From: an uncultured Micrococcales bacterium
GTDB lineage: Bacteria; Actinomycetota; Actinomycetes; Actinomycetales; Microbacteriaceae
Length of the DNA stretch: 48,837 nt
Reading direction: 5' to 3'
Assembly (NCBI GenBank): GCA_903880095.1
Contig: CAIRNX010000006.1
Coordinates: 1 to 48,837, forward strand
The number at the start of each line of letters is the position of its first letter. The stretch's first letter is position 1. Below are positions 21,211 to 31,251 of this stretch, piece by piece. A model generated the notes under the pieces. It searched no databases, was not told where the DNA came from, and worked only from the letters and a program-made list of their open reading frames with translations. The position numbers and the translations under genes were made by a program.

Positions 21211-21281
21211 AGCCTCTAAGGCTGACCTGCTCAGCACTACGTGTTTCACTCGGAAACCGTAATACCGAAAGCTTTAACGAA

Positions 21282-23081
21282 TTGTCAGAGACGACACCAA
21301 AGACCGGAACGATTCGCACACTTTTGCGAATCTTCCCTTACACAAAAGCTGCGCTGCCTCGAATCATTCTGGGCACTTTCGCTGCGCTCGGCGCGCACCT
21401 ACTCGCGCTTCAGATTCCGCAATACCTTCAGTCGCTCGTAAACGCCATTGACCTGAACGGCACCGGTTCGAAGCAGGCTTCGCTTAATGCGCTTTACCCT
21501 GCAGTTTTCTGGGTGCTTATTCTTGGCGTCCTAGAAGCACTAATGGTTTTGGCTCGCCGTTGGCTCGTGCTCACCCCAGGAACCCACGTTGAGGCAAACC
21601 TTCGTCGCACGCTCTACGCAAAGCTTCAGAAGCTCCCGGTTTCGTTTCACGACAAGTGGCCGAGCGGTCAGCTGCTCAGTCGCGCGACTCAAGACCTGGG
21701 ACTTATTCGCCGTTGGCTTTCGTTCGGCATTGTGCTGCTGCTTGCCAACGGAGTCACAATCATCGTGGGCTTGGGCATTCTTTACTCTTACTCGTGGATT
21801 CTCGGCACCATCTTCTTGGTTATCGTCGCCCCACTTTGGGTGATCGGGTTCAGGTTTGAAAAGGGTTACCACGACACAGCTCGCCGCAGCCAAGACCAGG
21901 CTGGAGACCTAGCCACATCGGTAGAACAGAGCGTGCACGGAATTCGCGTGCTCAAGGCTTTCGGCCGTGGCAAGTTCATCACCGAAAAGTTTGTTCGAGA
22001 CGCCACAGAGCTTCGCAAAACCGAACTCGTCAAGGCTCGCATGGTTGCTAGCCTCTGGTGGGCTCTTTCGGTGATTCCAGAAATCGCCCTAGGCGTATCG
22101 CTTTTCGTTGGTGTCTTTTTGGTGCAAAACCACCAGCTGACCATTGGCGGACTCGCCGCCTTTATTCTCACCACGCGCGTGCTTCACTGGCCGATGGACT
22201 CGATCGGCTTCTTGCTCTCGATGACAATCGATGCCCGAACCGCGGTTGAACGCTTCTTTGAGGTTATCGACGAGCCAACCGGCATCGAAGACCCGAACGA
22301 GGCAACCCCAATCGAAAAGGTTGAGGGCCGACTGGTTTTCGAAAACGTGAGCTTCAGATATCAAGACGCGCCAGCTGGCGAAGAAGACCTGCTCCGTGGC
22401 GTAGACCTAGAGTTGCTTCCGGGTGAATCGGTCGCGTTGATCGGTGTTACCGGCTGTGGCAAGACAACGCTCACCGCTCTGGCTACTCGCCTCTATGAGG
22501 TGACCGGCGGCTCGATCAAACTCGACGGCGTCGACATTCGCGAACTCACTGCCGAGGAGCTTCGCAGCCACGTAGCCATGGCTTTCGAAGACGCAACGCT
22601 GTTCTCGGCGAGTATTCGCGACAACGTGCTACTCGGCAACCCAGAGGCGAGCGACGAAGAACTGCATCAGGCTCTCGCAATCGCTCAGGCACAGTTTGCC
22701 TACGACCTGCCAGACGGCCTCGACACCAAGATTGGCGAAGAAGGTCTGTCGCTGTCGGGTGGTCAGCGTCAGCGTCTAGCTCTTGCCCGTGCAGTTGCTG
22801 CAAAACCGGCCGTCCTAGTTTTGGACGACCCGCTCTCGGCCCTAGACGTCGACACAGAGGCGATGGTAGAAGACGCTCTTCGAACAGTGCTTCAGGCGAC
22901 CACCGCACTAATCGTCGCGCACAGGCCGTCCACGGTTCAACTGGCCGACAAGGTTGCTCTAATGCAGGATGGCCGCATCACAGCCTTCGGTAAGCACAGC
23001 GAACTTCTCGCTACCAACCAGCACTACCGTTTCGTGATCAGCAGCCTCGACGCTGCTGGCGCATTGATTGAGGTGAAATAG
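21282..23081 (+). CDS. ABC exporter half, degenerate-site subunit
   Basis: This 599-aa protein has an N-terminal six-helix exporter domain (about residues 20-310) and a C-terminal ATPase domain. Walker A is GVTGCGKTT and the signature LSGGQRQ is canonical, but Walker B reads [12 protein letters not shown], with Asp where the catalytic Glu should be. This is the pattern of the non-catalytic-site subunit in heterodimeric exporters such as TM287/288 or BmrCD. It starts with TTG 21282 (MSETTPKTG); no strong ribosome site is visible. The partner gene begins on the next base after its stop. The substrate is unknown; multidrug or lipid export is plausible. Confidence 0.9.
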   Translation: MSETTPKTGTIRTLLRIFPYTKAALPRIILGTFAALGAHLLALQIPQYLQSLVNAIDLNGTGSKQASLNALYPAVFWVLILGVLEALMVLARRWLVLTPGTHVEANLRRTLYAKLQKLPVSFHDKWPSGQLLSRATQDLGLIRRWLSFGIVLLLANGVTIIVGLGILYSYSWILGTIFLVIVAPLWVIGFRFEKGYHDTARRSQDQAGDLATSVEQSVHGIRVLKAFGRGKFITEKFVRDATELRKTELVKARMVASLWWALSVIPEIALGVSLFVGVFLVQNHQLTIGGLAAFILTTRVLHWPMDSIGFLLSMTIDARTAVERFFEVIDEPTGIEDPNEATPIEKVEGRLVFENVSFRYQDAPAGEEDLLRGVDLELLPGESVALIGVTGCGKTTLTALATRLYEVTGGSIKLDGVDIRELTAEELRSHVAMAFEDATLFSASIRDNVLLGNPEASDEELHQALAIAQAQFAYDLPDGLDTKIGEEGLSLSGGQRQRLALARAVAAKPAVLVLDDPLSALDVDTEAMVEDALRTVLQATTALIVAHRPSTVQLADKVALMQDGRITAFGKHSELLATNQHYRFVISSLDAAGALIEVK

Positions 23082-24887
23082 ATGTCGATGCAGGGCGTAC
23101 AAAACGAAGAAAAGATCGACCTCACCAAAGAGGAGCAAAAGCGCATTCGCGCACGCTCGATGAAGCTACTCGGTTCGATCATCAAACCGGTTCGTCACCG
23201 CCTATGGGTCAGTCTCTTGCTCGTTACCGTTTCGCAGGGTTTGCGCGTTGCACTACCGGGAATGATCGCGATCATTATCGACAAGGCTTATCCGCAGGCC
23301 GTCCAAGGCGATTTTTCGCTTATCTTCTGGCTGGTCGGCGGTTACCTCGCGGCAGCCGTCGTTGCCTCTGCCCTGATCGCGGTGTTCGTTCAATACGCAG
23401 CCAAGATCAACCAAGACATCATGCTTCGACTTCGTCAGCGACTTTTTGCGCACACGCAAAAGCTGAGCATCGACTTTCACGAGACCTACACCTCGGGCCG
23501 AGTCATCTCGCGCCAGACGAACGACCTCGACTCGATCATGGAGTTGCTCAACTCGGGTGGCAACGAGATGATTGCCGGCATGCTGTTCATGATTTTCACG
23601 GCTGCCGCCATGATTGTGCTCGACCCACAGTCGTTCCTCATCGTGTTGATCTCGTTCTTGCCGCTCTACTTCTTGACCAGATGGTTCCAGAAAAACACTC
23701 GCACCAACTACCGCAAGACCCGTGTGGCCTCGGCGAAGTTGATTGTGCACTTCGTTGAGACCATGACTGGAATCCGTGCCGTCAAGGCGTTCCGTAAAGA
23801 AAAGCAGAACCAGACCAAGTACGCCGAATTGGTTGAAGATTACCGCGATGTAAACGCCAAGGTTATTCAGCTGTTCGGTATCTTCGACCCGGGTCTGATC
23901 TTGATTGGTCGCATAACCGCGGCTGCAGTGCTGTTATTCGGCGGCCTACGCGTTGTCGACGGCACTCTAGGCATCGGCGTCCTGCTCTCATGCATCTTGT
24001 ATGTTCGAAGTTTCTACGACCCGATGGAACAGCTTGCGATGTTCTACAACTCGTTCCAGTCGGCAAACTCAGGTCTAGAAAAAATTTCAGGTGTGCTCGA
24101 AGAGGAGCCTTCGGTTCCGGAACCTGAGCATTCGGTTGCGCTCGACGAGCCTCACGGTCACATCGAGTTCAAAGATGTCCAATTCGCGTATTCGAACGGC
24201 GCCGAGATTCTGCCAAACTTTTCGCTCAACATTCCGGCCGGGCAAACGATTGCACTCGTTGGTACGACGGGCGCGGGCAAGTCGACTCTCGCCAAGCTGG
24301 TCTCGCGGTTCTACGACCCGGTTAGGGGCACCGTAAGCCTCGACGACATCGACCTTCGCCTGCTAAGCGACGAAGACCTTCGTCGAGCCGTTGTCATGGT
24401 CACCCAGGAGGCATACCTGTTCTCGGGCACCGTTGCCGACAACATCGCGCTTGGCAAGCCGAATGCAACTCGCGAAGAGATCGAGTCTTCGGCAAAGGCA
24501 GTCGGCGCTCACGAATTCATCAGCGCTTTGCCAGACGGCTACGACACCGACGTCAACAAGCGCGGTGGCCGCGTCAGCGCGGGCCAGCGTCAGTTGATCT
24601 CGTTCGCTAGAGCCTTCATAGCCGACCCAGCTGTCTTGATTCTCGATGAAGCCACCGCTTCGCTCGATATCCCAAGCGAACGAATGGTTCAGCACGGCCT
24701 CAAGACACTGCTAGCCGACCGCACGGCCATAATCATCGCGCACCGACTTTCGACTATTTCGATCGCCGACCGTGTGCTCGTGATGGAGCACGGACGCATA
24801 ATCGAAGACGACGCCCCAGCCGCACTCATCGCAGGCACTGGCAAGTTCTCGAAGATGCATAAGGCTTGGCGCGACTCACTGGTTTAG
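23082..24887 (+). CDS. ABC exporter half, catalytic-site subunit
   Basis: This 601-aa partner of the preceding protein has an N-terminal membrane domain and a C-terminal ATPase. Walker [10 protein letters not shown] and Walker [14 protein letters not shown] with the catalytic Glu are intact, and the H-loop IAHRLSTIS is present. The signature, however, is VSAGQRQ rather than LSGGQ. The two proteins therefore complement each other, giving one competent and one degenerate ATP site. It has an N-terminal charged extension of about 25 residues ([16 protein letters not shown]). ATG 23082 directly abuts the previous stop, so they are co-translated. Confidence 0.92.
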   Translation: MSMQGVQNEEKIDLTKEEQKRIRARSMKLLGSIIKPVRHRLWVSLLLVTVSQGLRVALPGMIAIIIDKAYPQAVQGDFSLIFWLVGGYLAAAVVASALIAVFVQYAAKINQDIMLRLRQRLFAHTQKLSIDFHETYTSGRVISRQTNDLDSIMELLNSGGNEMIAGMLFMIFTAAAMIVLDPQSFLIVLISFLPLYFLTRWFQKNTRTNYRKTRVASAKLIVHFVETMTGIRAVKAFRKEKQNQTKYAELVEDYRDVNAKVIQLFGIFDPGLILIGRITAAAVLLFGGLRVVDGTLGIGVLLSCILYVRSFYDPMEQLAMFYNSFQSANSGLEKISGVLEEEPSVPEPEHSVALDEPHGHIEFKDVQFAYSNGAEILPNFSLNIPAGQTIALVGTTGAGKSTLAKLVSRFYDPVRGTVSLDDIDLRLLSDEDLRRAVVMVTQEAYLFSGTVADNIALGKPNATREEIESSAKAVGAHEFISALPDGYDTDVNKRGGRVSAGQRQLISFARAFIADPAVLILDEATASLDIPSERMVQHGLKTLLADRTAIIIAHRLSTISIADRVLVMEHGRIIEDDAPAALIAGTGKFSKMHKAWRDSLV

Positions 24888-24933
24888 TGCTCCTGCTAAA
24901 GTTGCCTAAAAGCGCAACAAGGATGGTTTCACT

Positions 24934-25857
24934 ATGGCTGGCATACCCGTAACCCTGTTTCAGGGCCCAAGAGGTAGTTCTGACGAACGCGCTGCCCTGC
25001 TCTTTGATGGCATCGAACCAACTCAGGTTCTTTCGCTCGACACCCTAGACGAGCTGCTTTTCACCGTCGACACCGTCGATGGCACCTACGGCATCATCCC
25101 TCTAGAGAACAACGTGAATGGTGAGTTCACCGGTGCGCTTTCGCGCCTGATTCTCACCACCGAGCACTGCATGGTGACCCAGGTTCGTACTCTGGAAGAA
25201 GAGATTGGCGCATACGGCCTGGTTGGCAACGTGATTCCGCGCGAAGCGCTGGTTAATGCCGACATCTTGCCGAAGTTTTCAAGCGCGCTTCGCGAACTCG
25301 ACATCGAGGCTCTGCCCGCCGAAACGACTTTCGAAGCCTGCAAGGCCGTTGTCGAGCGCGGCAACCCTGAAATGATCGCTTTCGCTCCGCGAGTGATTGC
25401 CGAGAGCCTCGGGCTCGTGCCGGTTATCGCTCTCGCGCATCACAACCAACTGCTTCGCACCCGCTACGGCTTGCTTCAGCGCGACCCAATTCTTTCAAAC
25501 AAGTCTTCGCGCTCAACCTTCTTGCTCTGGCCTAAAGAAGACTCGGTTGGCACGCTCTCGACCATGCTCGAAGAGTTCAAGGTGAACGGCATCGACATCG
25601 CGTCACTTCGGTCGTTCCTATTTGCGCTCGATGCTTCGCACGCGTTTTTGTTCTCGGTGAACAACGGCCTACTCGACCCGAAGCTTCAGTCGACGCTCAA
25701 GTCGTTGGTAGGTCAGGGTGTGCGGGTGCGCTTGCTAGGCGACTACGCAATCGAAGATCTTCTGCCGATTGACACCACGGTTGAAAAGGTTCGCATGCTT
25801 GACGGCTTGGCCAACTACGAAGCCGAAATCGCGAGACTAAGCGGCGGCAAAGCGTAA
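24934..25857 (+). CDS. Prephenate dehydratase-like protein (first paralogue)
   Basis: This 307-aa protein has the prephenate dehydratase layout, a periplasmic-binding-like catalytic fold followed by an ACT domain (from about residue 195). Motifs are shifted from consensus: GPRGSSDERA for the GPxGTxS loop, IPLENNVNGEF for PIENSxxG, and LLRTRYGLL for the catalytic TRF segment, so the active-site Thr and Arg are kept. The ACT domain lacks the ESRP phenylalanine-binding motif, reading SLRSFLFAL. It has AAGGATG before ATG 24934 and a TAAAGT -10-like box near 24895. The next gene overlaps its stop by one base. It may be a subunit, a divergent enzyme or a regulator. Confidence 0.8.
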   Translation: MAGIPVTLFQGPRGSSDERAALLFDGIEPTQVLSLDTLDELLFTVDTVDGTYGIIPLENNVNGEFTGALSRLILTTEHCMVTQVRTLEEEIGAYGLVGNVIPREALVNADILPKFSSALRELDIEALPAETTFEACKAVVERGNPEMIAFAPRVIAESLGLVPVIALAHHNQLLRTRYGLLQRDPILSNKSSRSTFLLWPKEDSVGTLSTMLEEFKVNGIDIASLRSFLFALDASHAFLFSVNNGLLDPKLQSTLKSLVGQGVRVRLLGDYAIEDLLPIDTTVEKVRMLDGLANYEAEIARLSGGKA

Positions 25858-26783
25858 TGAGCAAGCCGACCTGCCTGTACCTCGGCCCGGCAGGTAGCTT
25901 CTGCCACCAGGCCGCTCTGCGCCTAAACGAAGACTTCGCGCTGAAGCCTGCTGCGAGCGTTTCTGAAATCGTTGTTGCAGTCGAGTCTGGCTCAGCAGAC
26001 TTCGGGCTTGTGCCAATCGAAAACTCTGTCGATGGTGAGGTGACCTCAACCGTTGACAGCATCGTTTTCAACACCGTCGACGTCTTGGTGCGCGATGAGG
26101 TCGTGGTTCCGGTCGAGTTCGATGTTTTTGTGAAGCCCGAAACCACAACCATCGCTCGCGTCATGAGCCACCCCGTGGCATTGGCGCAGTGCGAAAACTT
26201 CATTTCAAGTAACCAGCTCTCTTGCGAGTCGGCGCCGTCGACCAGCGCGGCCGTTCAAGCGGTTGCCGATGGCAACTCCACGGACATTGGCGCCCTAGCC
26301 TCGCCAATCGCAGGCGAGCTCTACGGCCTTGTGCCGCTGGCTAAGGGCGTGCAAGACAACGCCGGCGCGCACACCAAGTTCTACCTCCTCGGCAAAAGCA
26401 TTCACGCGCGCAAACCCGGTCGCGAATACCGAACCTGGGTGGCCGTGATTCCGCCGACTAATCGCACAGGCATTCTCGGCGACATGCTGGCCGAGTTTTC
26501 GTCGCGAGGCATATCATTGACCTCGCTTTCTAGTCGTCCACTTCGCGCAGAAATCGGCGCCTACGCTTTCAATTTCACGATTGAAGGTCACATTGGCGAC
26601 GCGCAAGTTCGCGAAGCCCTCGAGGCGATCATCGCTCTCGGTTCGCGTGTGCGCGTTGTCGGCTCGTTCCCCGAGTGGGAAGGTGACGGCGTGGTCGGTG
26701 CCGTAATTGGGTTGGTTGGTCTCGGAGCCGGCGCAAAACAGTCTTTCGCGAACAACAACCTCGACGTAAAGGTGGGGGAGTAA
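25857..26783 (+). CDS. pheA: Prephenate dehydratase (second paralogue)
   Basis: This 308-aa enzyme would convert prephenate to phenylpyruvate in phenylalanine synthesis. It is closer to consensus than its upstream neighbour: YLGPAGSFCHQAAL, VPIENSVDGEVTSTVD, and an ACT domain with SLSSRPLRAEIGAYAF that retains the SRP of the effector site. The catalytic TRF motif is TKF (AHTKFYLLG), so the usual Arg is replaced by Lys. It overlaps the upstream paralogue (TAATG) and the downstream tyrA by one base each, forming a tight three-gene operon. Confidence 0.88.
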   Translation: MSKPTCLYLGPAGSFCHQAALRLNEDFALKPAASVSEIVVAVESGSADFGLVPIENSVDGEVTSTVDSIVFNTVDVLVRDEVVVPVEFDVFVKPETTTIARVMSHPVALAQCENFISSNQLSCESAPSTSAAVQAVADGNSTDIGALASPIAGELYGLVPLAKGVQDNAGAHTKFYLLGKSIHARKPGREYRTWVAVIPPTNRTGILGDMLAEFSSRGISLTSLSSRPLRAEIGAYAFNFTIEGHIGDAQVREALEAIIALGSRVRVVGSFPEWEGDGVVGAVIGLVGLGAGAKQSFANNNLDVKVGE

Positions 26784-27574
26784 TGCCAAAAACCGGCGTT
26801 CTCGGCATCGGTCTGATCGGCGGTTCAATCGCCAAGAGCCTGCCAAATGATGTCACCGTTTGGGATTCCAACCGCGAATCGCTAGCTGCCGCCGCGTCTC
26901 TTGGCATCCAGATCGCAACCAGCTTGGATGACCTTGTCAAAACCGTCGACGTGCTGGTGATCTCCGTTCCGTTCGCGGGGTTCGATGAAGTGTTTGCTGG
27001 TGTTCAAAAGGCAGCCGTAACACGCGAAAAACCTTTGGTCGTGACCAATGTTCTTTCGGTCTTGAACTCTATTGAGGTGACCGAACCGAACGTGCAATTT
27101 GTTGCTAGCCACCCGATGGCCGGCACTGAGTTTTCTGGGTTCAAAGCCGCAAAGGCGGGGTTGTTCGAGGGAGCCACCTGGGTGCTTGAGAAAGCCCAAC
27201 CTCAAATTGAGGCCCTGATTGCCAGCTTGGGCGCAAAGGTCGTCATAATGCCTGCAGAGATGCACAACGAGGCCGTTTCACGCATGAGTCATCTGCCACA
27301 CGTACTTGCCGCGGCACAGTTGCTGGCAACTCCTGAGCATCGCGAAATCTTTAGTTTGGCTGCGAGTAGTTTTAGGGACTCGACGCGCGTAGCCAGCACC
27401 GCACCAGAACTCACCGCCGGAATGGTCACGAATAATCGTGACGAGGTTCTGCGAGCAATCGAAGCGCTTCAAGTGGTGTTGGCTGAGTTTTCTAAATGCC
27501 TTGAAAACAGAGATGATGACGGTGTTTTAGCGTTATTCGAGCTCGCCAGGCAAAGGCGAGAAGAGCTACTCTAA
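26783..27574 (+). CDS. tyrA: Prephenate dehydrogenase
   Basis: The 263-aa enzyme oxidatively decarboxylates prephenate towards tyrosine (or acts on arogenate). It opens VLGIGLIGGSIAKSL (NAD(P) binding) and has TNVLSVLNSIE at the cofactor/substrate interface, SHPMAGTEFSGF with the catalytic His, and the helical C-terminal PDH domain with SRMSHLPHVLAAA. It has no ACT domain. It is slightly short for the family. It overlaps pheA by one base and ends the operon. Confidence 0.93.
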   Translation: MPKTGVLGIGLIGGSIAKSLPNDVTVWDSNRESLAAAASLGIQIATSLDDLVKTVDVLVISVPFAGFDEVFAGVQKAAVTREKPLVVTNVLSVLNSIEVTEPNVQFVASHPMAGTEFSGFKAAKAGLFEGATWVLEKAQPQIEALIASLGAKVVIMPAEMHNEAVSRMSHLPHVLAAAQLLATPEHREIFSLAASSFRDSTRVASTAPELTAGMVTNNRDEVLRAIEALQVVLAEFSKCLENRDDDGVLALFELARQRREELL

Positions 27575-27599
27575 GGCAATTCGGTTCACCGATTTTCGC

Positions 27600-27635
27600 T
27601 AGGCTAATAAATGGCTAATCGTTCTTGATTAGCCA
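27600..27635 (+). promoter_or_regulatory. icd promoter with repeated GGCTAAT and a perfect hairpin
   Basis: TAGGCT (27600-27605) could be the -10. GGCTAAT occurs at 27602 and 27613, one helical turn apart, and inverted as ATTAGCC at 27628. The last two form TGGCTAATC-N6-GATTAGCCA, a perfect 9-bp stem at 27612-27635, 23 bases before the icd start. It may be an operator or a 5'-UTR stem. Confidence 0.55.
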
Positions 27636-27658
27636 CAACGAAAGAGAGTCACCTGCGC

Positions 27659-28873
27659 ATGTCTAAGATCAAAGTGGTCGGAAAAGTAGTCGAGCTTGAC
27701 GGCGATGAAATGACCCGAATCATCTGGCAGAACATCAAGGATTCCTTGATTCTCCCGTTCCTCGACATCGACCTCGAGTACTACGACCTTTCGATTGAGC
27801 ACCGTGATGCAACCGACGACCAGGTCACTATCGACGCAGCAAACGCAATCAAGCAGCACGGTGTTGGCGTAAAGTGCGCGACAATCACCCCAGACGAGGC
27901 TCGCGTCGAAGAGTTCAAGCTCAAAAAGATGTGGAAGTCGCCAAACGGCACCATTCGTAACATCCTCGACGGCGTTGTTTTTCGCGAACCGATCATCATC
28001 TCAAACGTTCCACGTCTTGTGCCTGGCTGGACTAAGCCGATCGTTATCGGTCGTCACGCACACGGCGACCAATACAAGGCAACAGACTTCAAAGTGCCTG
28101 GCAAGGGCCGCGTAACCATCACCTGGACACCTGAAGAGGGCGAGCCGGTGACCATGACTGTGGCCGACTACCCGGAGCACGGTGGTGTTGCAATGGGTAT
28201 GTATAACTACATGGACTCGATTCGCGACTTCGCTAGAGCGAGCTTTAACTACGGCCTCGCCCGCAACTTTCCGGTTTACCTTTCAACCAAGAACACTATT
28301 CTCAAGGCCTACGATGGTGCCTTCAAAGACGCTTTCCAGGAGGTCTTTGATGCAGAATATGCCGACAAGTTCAAGGCTGCCGGCCTAACCTACGAGCACC
28401 GACTGATTGACGACATGGTCGCATCTGCACTCAAGTGGGAGGGTGGCTACGTCTGGGCTTGCAAGAACTACGACGGTGACGTGCAGAGTGACACCGTAGC
28501 TCAGGGTTTCGGTTCGCTAGGTCTGATGACCTCGGTACTCACCACCCCAGATGGCAAGACTGCGCTCGCCGAGGCCGCCCACGGCACCGTGACTCGTCAC
28601 TACCGCGACTGGCAAGCCGGCAAGAAGACCTCGACCAACCCGATCGCTTCGATATATGCCTGGACTCGTGCCCTAATGCACCGCGCAAAGCTCGACGGCA
28701 CCCCAGAAGTTCAACACTTCGCCGAAACTCTCGAAGACGTGATCATCAAGACCGTCGAGGCTGGCCACATGACCAAGGACCTCGCGGCTCTGGTTGGCAA
28801 CGGCCAGGCTTACCAGACCACCGATGAGTTCATGGCGACTCTTGCCGAGAACCTGAAGGCACGTCTGGCCTAA
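27659..28873 (+). CDS. icd: NADP-dependent isocitrate dehydrogenase (dimeric, eukaryotic-like type)
   Basis: This 404-aa TCA enzyme decarboxylates isocitrate to 2-oxoglutarate. It belongs to the homodimeric subfamily resembling mitochondrial [47 protein letters not shown] (substrate loop), [31 protein letters not shown], the metal-binding DDMVA, and [13 protein letters not shown] for NADP. ATG 27659 follows GAAAGAGAG at a long spacing. It is monocistronic, with a hairpin in the leader and a terminator after it. Confidence 0.97.
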   Translation: MSKIKVVGKVVELDGDEMTRIIWQNIKDSLILPFLDIDLEYYDLSIEHRDATDDQVTIDAANAIKQHGVGVKCATITPDEARVEEFKLKKMWKSPNGTIRNILDGVVFREPIIISNVPRLVPGWTKPIVIGRHAHGDQYKATDFKVPGKGRVTITWTPEEGEPVTMTVADYPEHGGVAMGMYNYMDSIRDFARASFNYGLARNFPVYLSTKNTILKAYDGAFKDAFQEVFDAEYADKFKAAGLTYEHRLIDDMVASALKWEGGYVWACKNYDGDVQSDTVAQGFGSLGLMTSVLTTPDGKTALAEAAHGTVTRHYRDWQAGKKTSTNPIASIYAWTRALMHRAKLDGTPEVQHFAETLEDVIIKTVEAGHMTKDLAALVGNGQAYQTTDEFMATLAENLKARLA

Positions 28874-28889
28874 TCGGTTTTCTGTGTAT

Positions 28890-28918
28890 AACTCCCGTCA
28901 ACTTTCGGCGGGAGTTTT
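28890..28918 (+). terminator. Rho-independent terminator of icd
   Basis: A 10-bp stem (28890-28899 with 28907-28916, one G:U) closes a 7-base loop and runs into TTTT. The T-run overlaps the -10-like TACATT of the next gene. Confidence 0.88.
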
Positions 28919-28923
28919 ACATT
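28918..28923 (+). promoter_or_regulatory. -10-like TACATT before the surface-protein gene
   Basis: TACATT lies exactly 6 bases before ATG 28930 and there is no ribosome binding site, the same geometry as the TAAACT leaderless promoters in this window. Confidence 0.35.
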
Positions 28924-28929
28924 TCTGGG

Positions 28930-31251
28930 ATGAATCACAGAAAACCTTCACGCCGCTGGCCTCACGTGCTCGTAGCGGCAGCAATCTCAATGGCAACAAT
29001 CGGCCTCACCGCTCAGGTGCAGGCAGCTAGCGCTACGCCGGCACCTGTTTGCAGTAACGGACTCTGCACAATCACGTTCGACTACTCGGGGGACGTCTAT
29101 GTGTATACGCCACCGACGGGTATTAGAACAATGAGTTTTGAGCTGACCGGGGCACAAGGTGGTCGGGTAGGTGGGTTGGGCGGCAAAGTCGCCGGCACAT
29201 TCTCAAATATTCCTTCGACCATGAATATCTATGTTGGTGGGGCGGGCAAGCAGGGCGCCTCCGCCGCTGGCGGGTACAACGGCGGAGGGGCTGCTGGTGG
29301 TAGCCATGGTGACGAAGGCTCCGGCGGTGGTGCTTCAGACATTAGGCTCACAAGTTCGCTTGACGACCGCATCGTTGTTGCCGGCGGTGGCGGTGGTACG
29401 GGCGGTTGGATCGGCATGGCAGGGGGCGCCGGTGGTGGCTTACTTTCAACCTCAGGCACTAACTCAATTGCAACTGGTGGCGGGGGAGGCACCCAGGTCG
29501 CTGGTGGTTCGGGCGGTATCGGCTCGGCGGCCACGTCTGGTTCTGCAGGCGCCAAAGGCGTTGGTGGCGTCGGCGGCATCGGTGCTGCTGGAGGTGGCGG
29601 AGGCGGCGGAGGTGGCCTCTTCGGTGGCGGTGGCGGTGGCGCCGACGGAGTTATCGCTGGAACCGATGGGGCAGGTGGTGGTGGCGGGTCTTCTTTTGCG
29701 AGCGCAAACTACACAAAATCGATTACCCACTCGGCCGGCATTCGTTCAGGCAATGGCCAGGTAATCCTGACCTATGCTTACGCGCCAGCGGTTTCAGCTT
29801 TTGCGCCAGCAAGCACGAGCAGTAACCAAAGCTCGGTGCCTTTTAACCTCACCCTCACCCAAAATGTCGTCGGTCTTGAAACAACTGACTTCGGCTTTGC
29901 CGGCACCGCTGGTGGCTGCTTTGTTTCGGCGTTAACTGGCTCGGGCTCGGCCTACACGGCGACCATTTCGGGTTGCTCAGACGGCACGGTTGGCCTAACA
30001 CTAGCAACCGACTCGATAACCGGTGCGACTCTCGGCCCGATTGCTCAAGCCGCATCAACTCTCGTGACCTTGGATCGCAAAAATCCCGGCTTCACGATCG
30101 TTTCGCCTACTTCGCCGAGCAACCAGGCGTCGATTCCCTTTACCGTGAGTTCTGACGAACCTGTCACCGGTTTGAGTGCGTCCTCGTTTAGTGCCTCAGG
30201 AACAGGGTGCTCTGTTGGATCCGTCTCTGGCGCAGGGCAAGTTTTCACCGTGAACGTTGTTGGTTGTGCCTCAGGCGCGACGGCAGTGCTTACCCTCAAA
30301 GCAAACTCTGCCAACGACCTCAACCTAAATGCTGGCCCCATCTCTGCCTTCGTGGCTTCGGGGGTGTTACTCGACCTAGATGTGCCAACGCCCATAGCTT
30401 TCGCCAAAAGCGCTTCGACGCGTGCGGGATTGGTTGGCTTTGAACTTTCCTTTGCCGAACCGGTAACCGGTCTGACCACTCAATCTTTCACGATTCACGG
30501 TGACGGATGCGCGATCACAAAACTTTCTGGCTCTAAAGATTCGTACGCATTGTGGTTGACCGACTGCGCACAAGGCACTGCAGTGTCAGCAACTTTGAAA
30601 GCTGGAGCAGCACAAGATGTCGCAGGCAACCTCGGCCCAGCAGTGCCAGTTGACTCGACCGTGGTTTCGATCGATGACGTTGCTCCAACCGCGACGCTTA
30701 CGGTAATCACTCGCTCCCCGCAGCCGGTTTTTGAGGCTTCTTTCAGCGAGCCGGTTCAGGGGATCATCATCGACTCTTTCTCGCATTCTGGAACCGCGAC
30801 GGGTTGCCATTTTGCTTTGAGTTCGGTGCTCATCGGTCTGACTTATCGGGTTTCGGCAAGCAATTGCTCGTCTGGCACCATCAAGCTCGTTCTGCCCGCT
30901 CAAGTAGCGGTTGATGCAACCGGAAATCTTGGCCCTGCTGTTTCAGTTAGCTCCGACGCCGTGACTCTCGAGCGGTCTGCTACCCAAGGTGGTGCATCGC
31001 CTGCACACCTGCATTCTTTTCGATTGGCTAGAAAGAATTCGAGCGAAAGAACTGATTCGAATCGGGCACCAACCACGCATCAGACGAAAAAGGTCAATCG
31101 GATCATGCCCCATCGAAACAAACTCGTACCCGTCACTACCAAGTCGAGCGATTTCGAGGTGGAGCCAGTGAATCGAACCCTTGGTTTCGCGGCTCTAGCG
31201 CTCGCGGGGTTGTTGCTCGGATCGTTTGCGATTAGAAGACTTCGTCGCTAG
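28930..31251 (+). CDS. Glycine-rich, Ig-repeat cell-surface protein
   Basis: This 773-aa exported protein has a signal peptide with a basic start, a hydrophobic run and cleavage near VQA-AS (about residue 33). Residues about 45-280 form a glycine-rich domain with GGxGG runs and the GSGGGASDIRL motif of the Gly_rich family (PF12810-like). About four repeats of around 100 residues follow (about 283-690), each with a PFxVxxxEPVxGL-type strand and a pair of cysteines, resembling bacterial Ig-like (Big_12-type) domains. A basic linker leads to a C-terminal membrane helix and RRLRR. No LPxTG is seen. It is likely an adhesin or envelope stalk; the function is inferred from architecture. Its stop overlaps the convergent purU stop in a shared CTAG. 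Confidence 0.8.
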   Translation: MNHRKPSRRWPHVLVAAAISMATIGLTAQVQAASATPAPVCSNGLCTITFDYSGDVYVYTPPTGIRTMSFELTGAQGGRVGGLGGKVAGTFSNIPSTMNIYVGGAGKQGASAAGGYNGGGAAGGSHGDEGSGGGASDIRLTSSLDDRIVVAGGGGGTGGWIGMAGGAGGGLLSTSGTNSIATGGGGGTQVAGGSGGIGSAATSGSAGAKGVGGVGGIGAAGGGGGGGGGLFGGGGGGADGVIAGTDGAGGGGGSSFASANYTKSITHSAGIRSGNGQVILTYAYAPAVSAFAPASTSSNQSSVPFNLTLTQNVVGLETTDFGFAGTAGGCFVSALTGSGSAYTATISGCSDGTVGLTLATDSITGATLGPIAQAASTLVTLDRKNPGFTIVSPTSPSNQASIPFTVSSDEPVTGLSASSFSASGTGCSVGSVSGAGQVFTVNVVGCASGATAVLTLKANSANDLNLNAGPISAFVASGVLLDLDVPTPIAFAKSASTRAGLVGFELSFAEPVTGLTTQSFTIHGDGCAITKLSGSKDSYALWLTDCAQGTAVSATLKAGAAQDVAGNLGPAVPVDSTVVSIDDVAPTATLTVITRSPQPVFEASFSEPVQGIIIDSFSHSGTATGCHFALSSVLIGLTYRVSASNCSSGTIKLVLPAQVAVDATGNLGPAVSVSSDAVTLERSATQGGASPAHLHSFRLARKNSSERTDSNRAPTTHQTKKVNRIMPHRNKLVPVTTKSSDFEVEPVNRTLGFAALALAGLLLGSFAIRRLRR

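Noticed and set aside
29229-29764. Proline-rich and valine-rich frames over the glycine-rich tract, and the tract itself as a DNA repeat element
   Set aside because: They are alternative readings of GGN-rich codons of the surface protein. The repetition is at protein level and not a mobile or CRISPR-type repeat.
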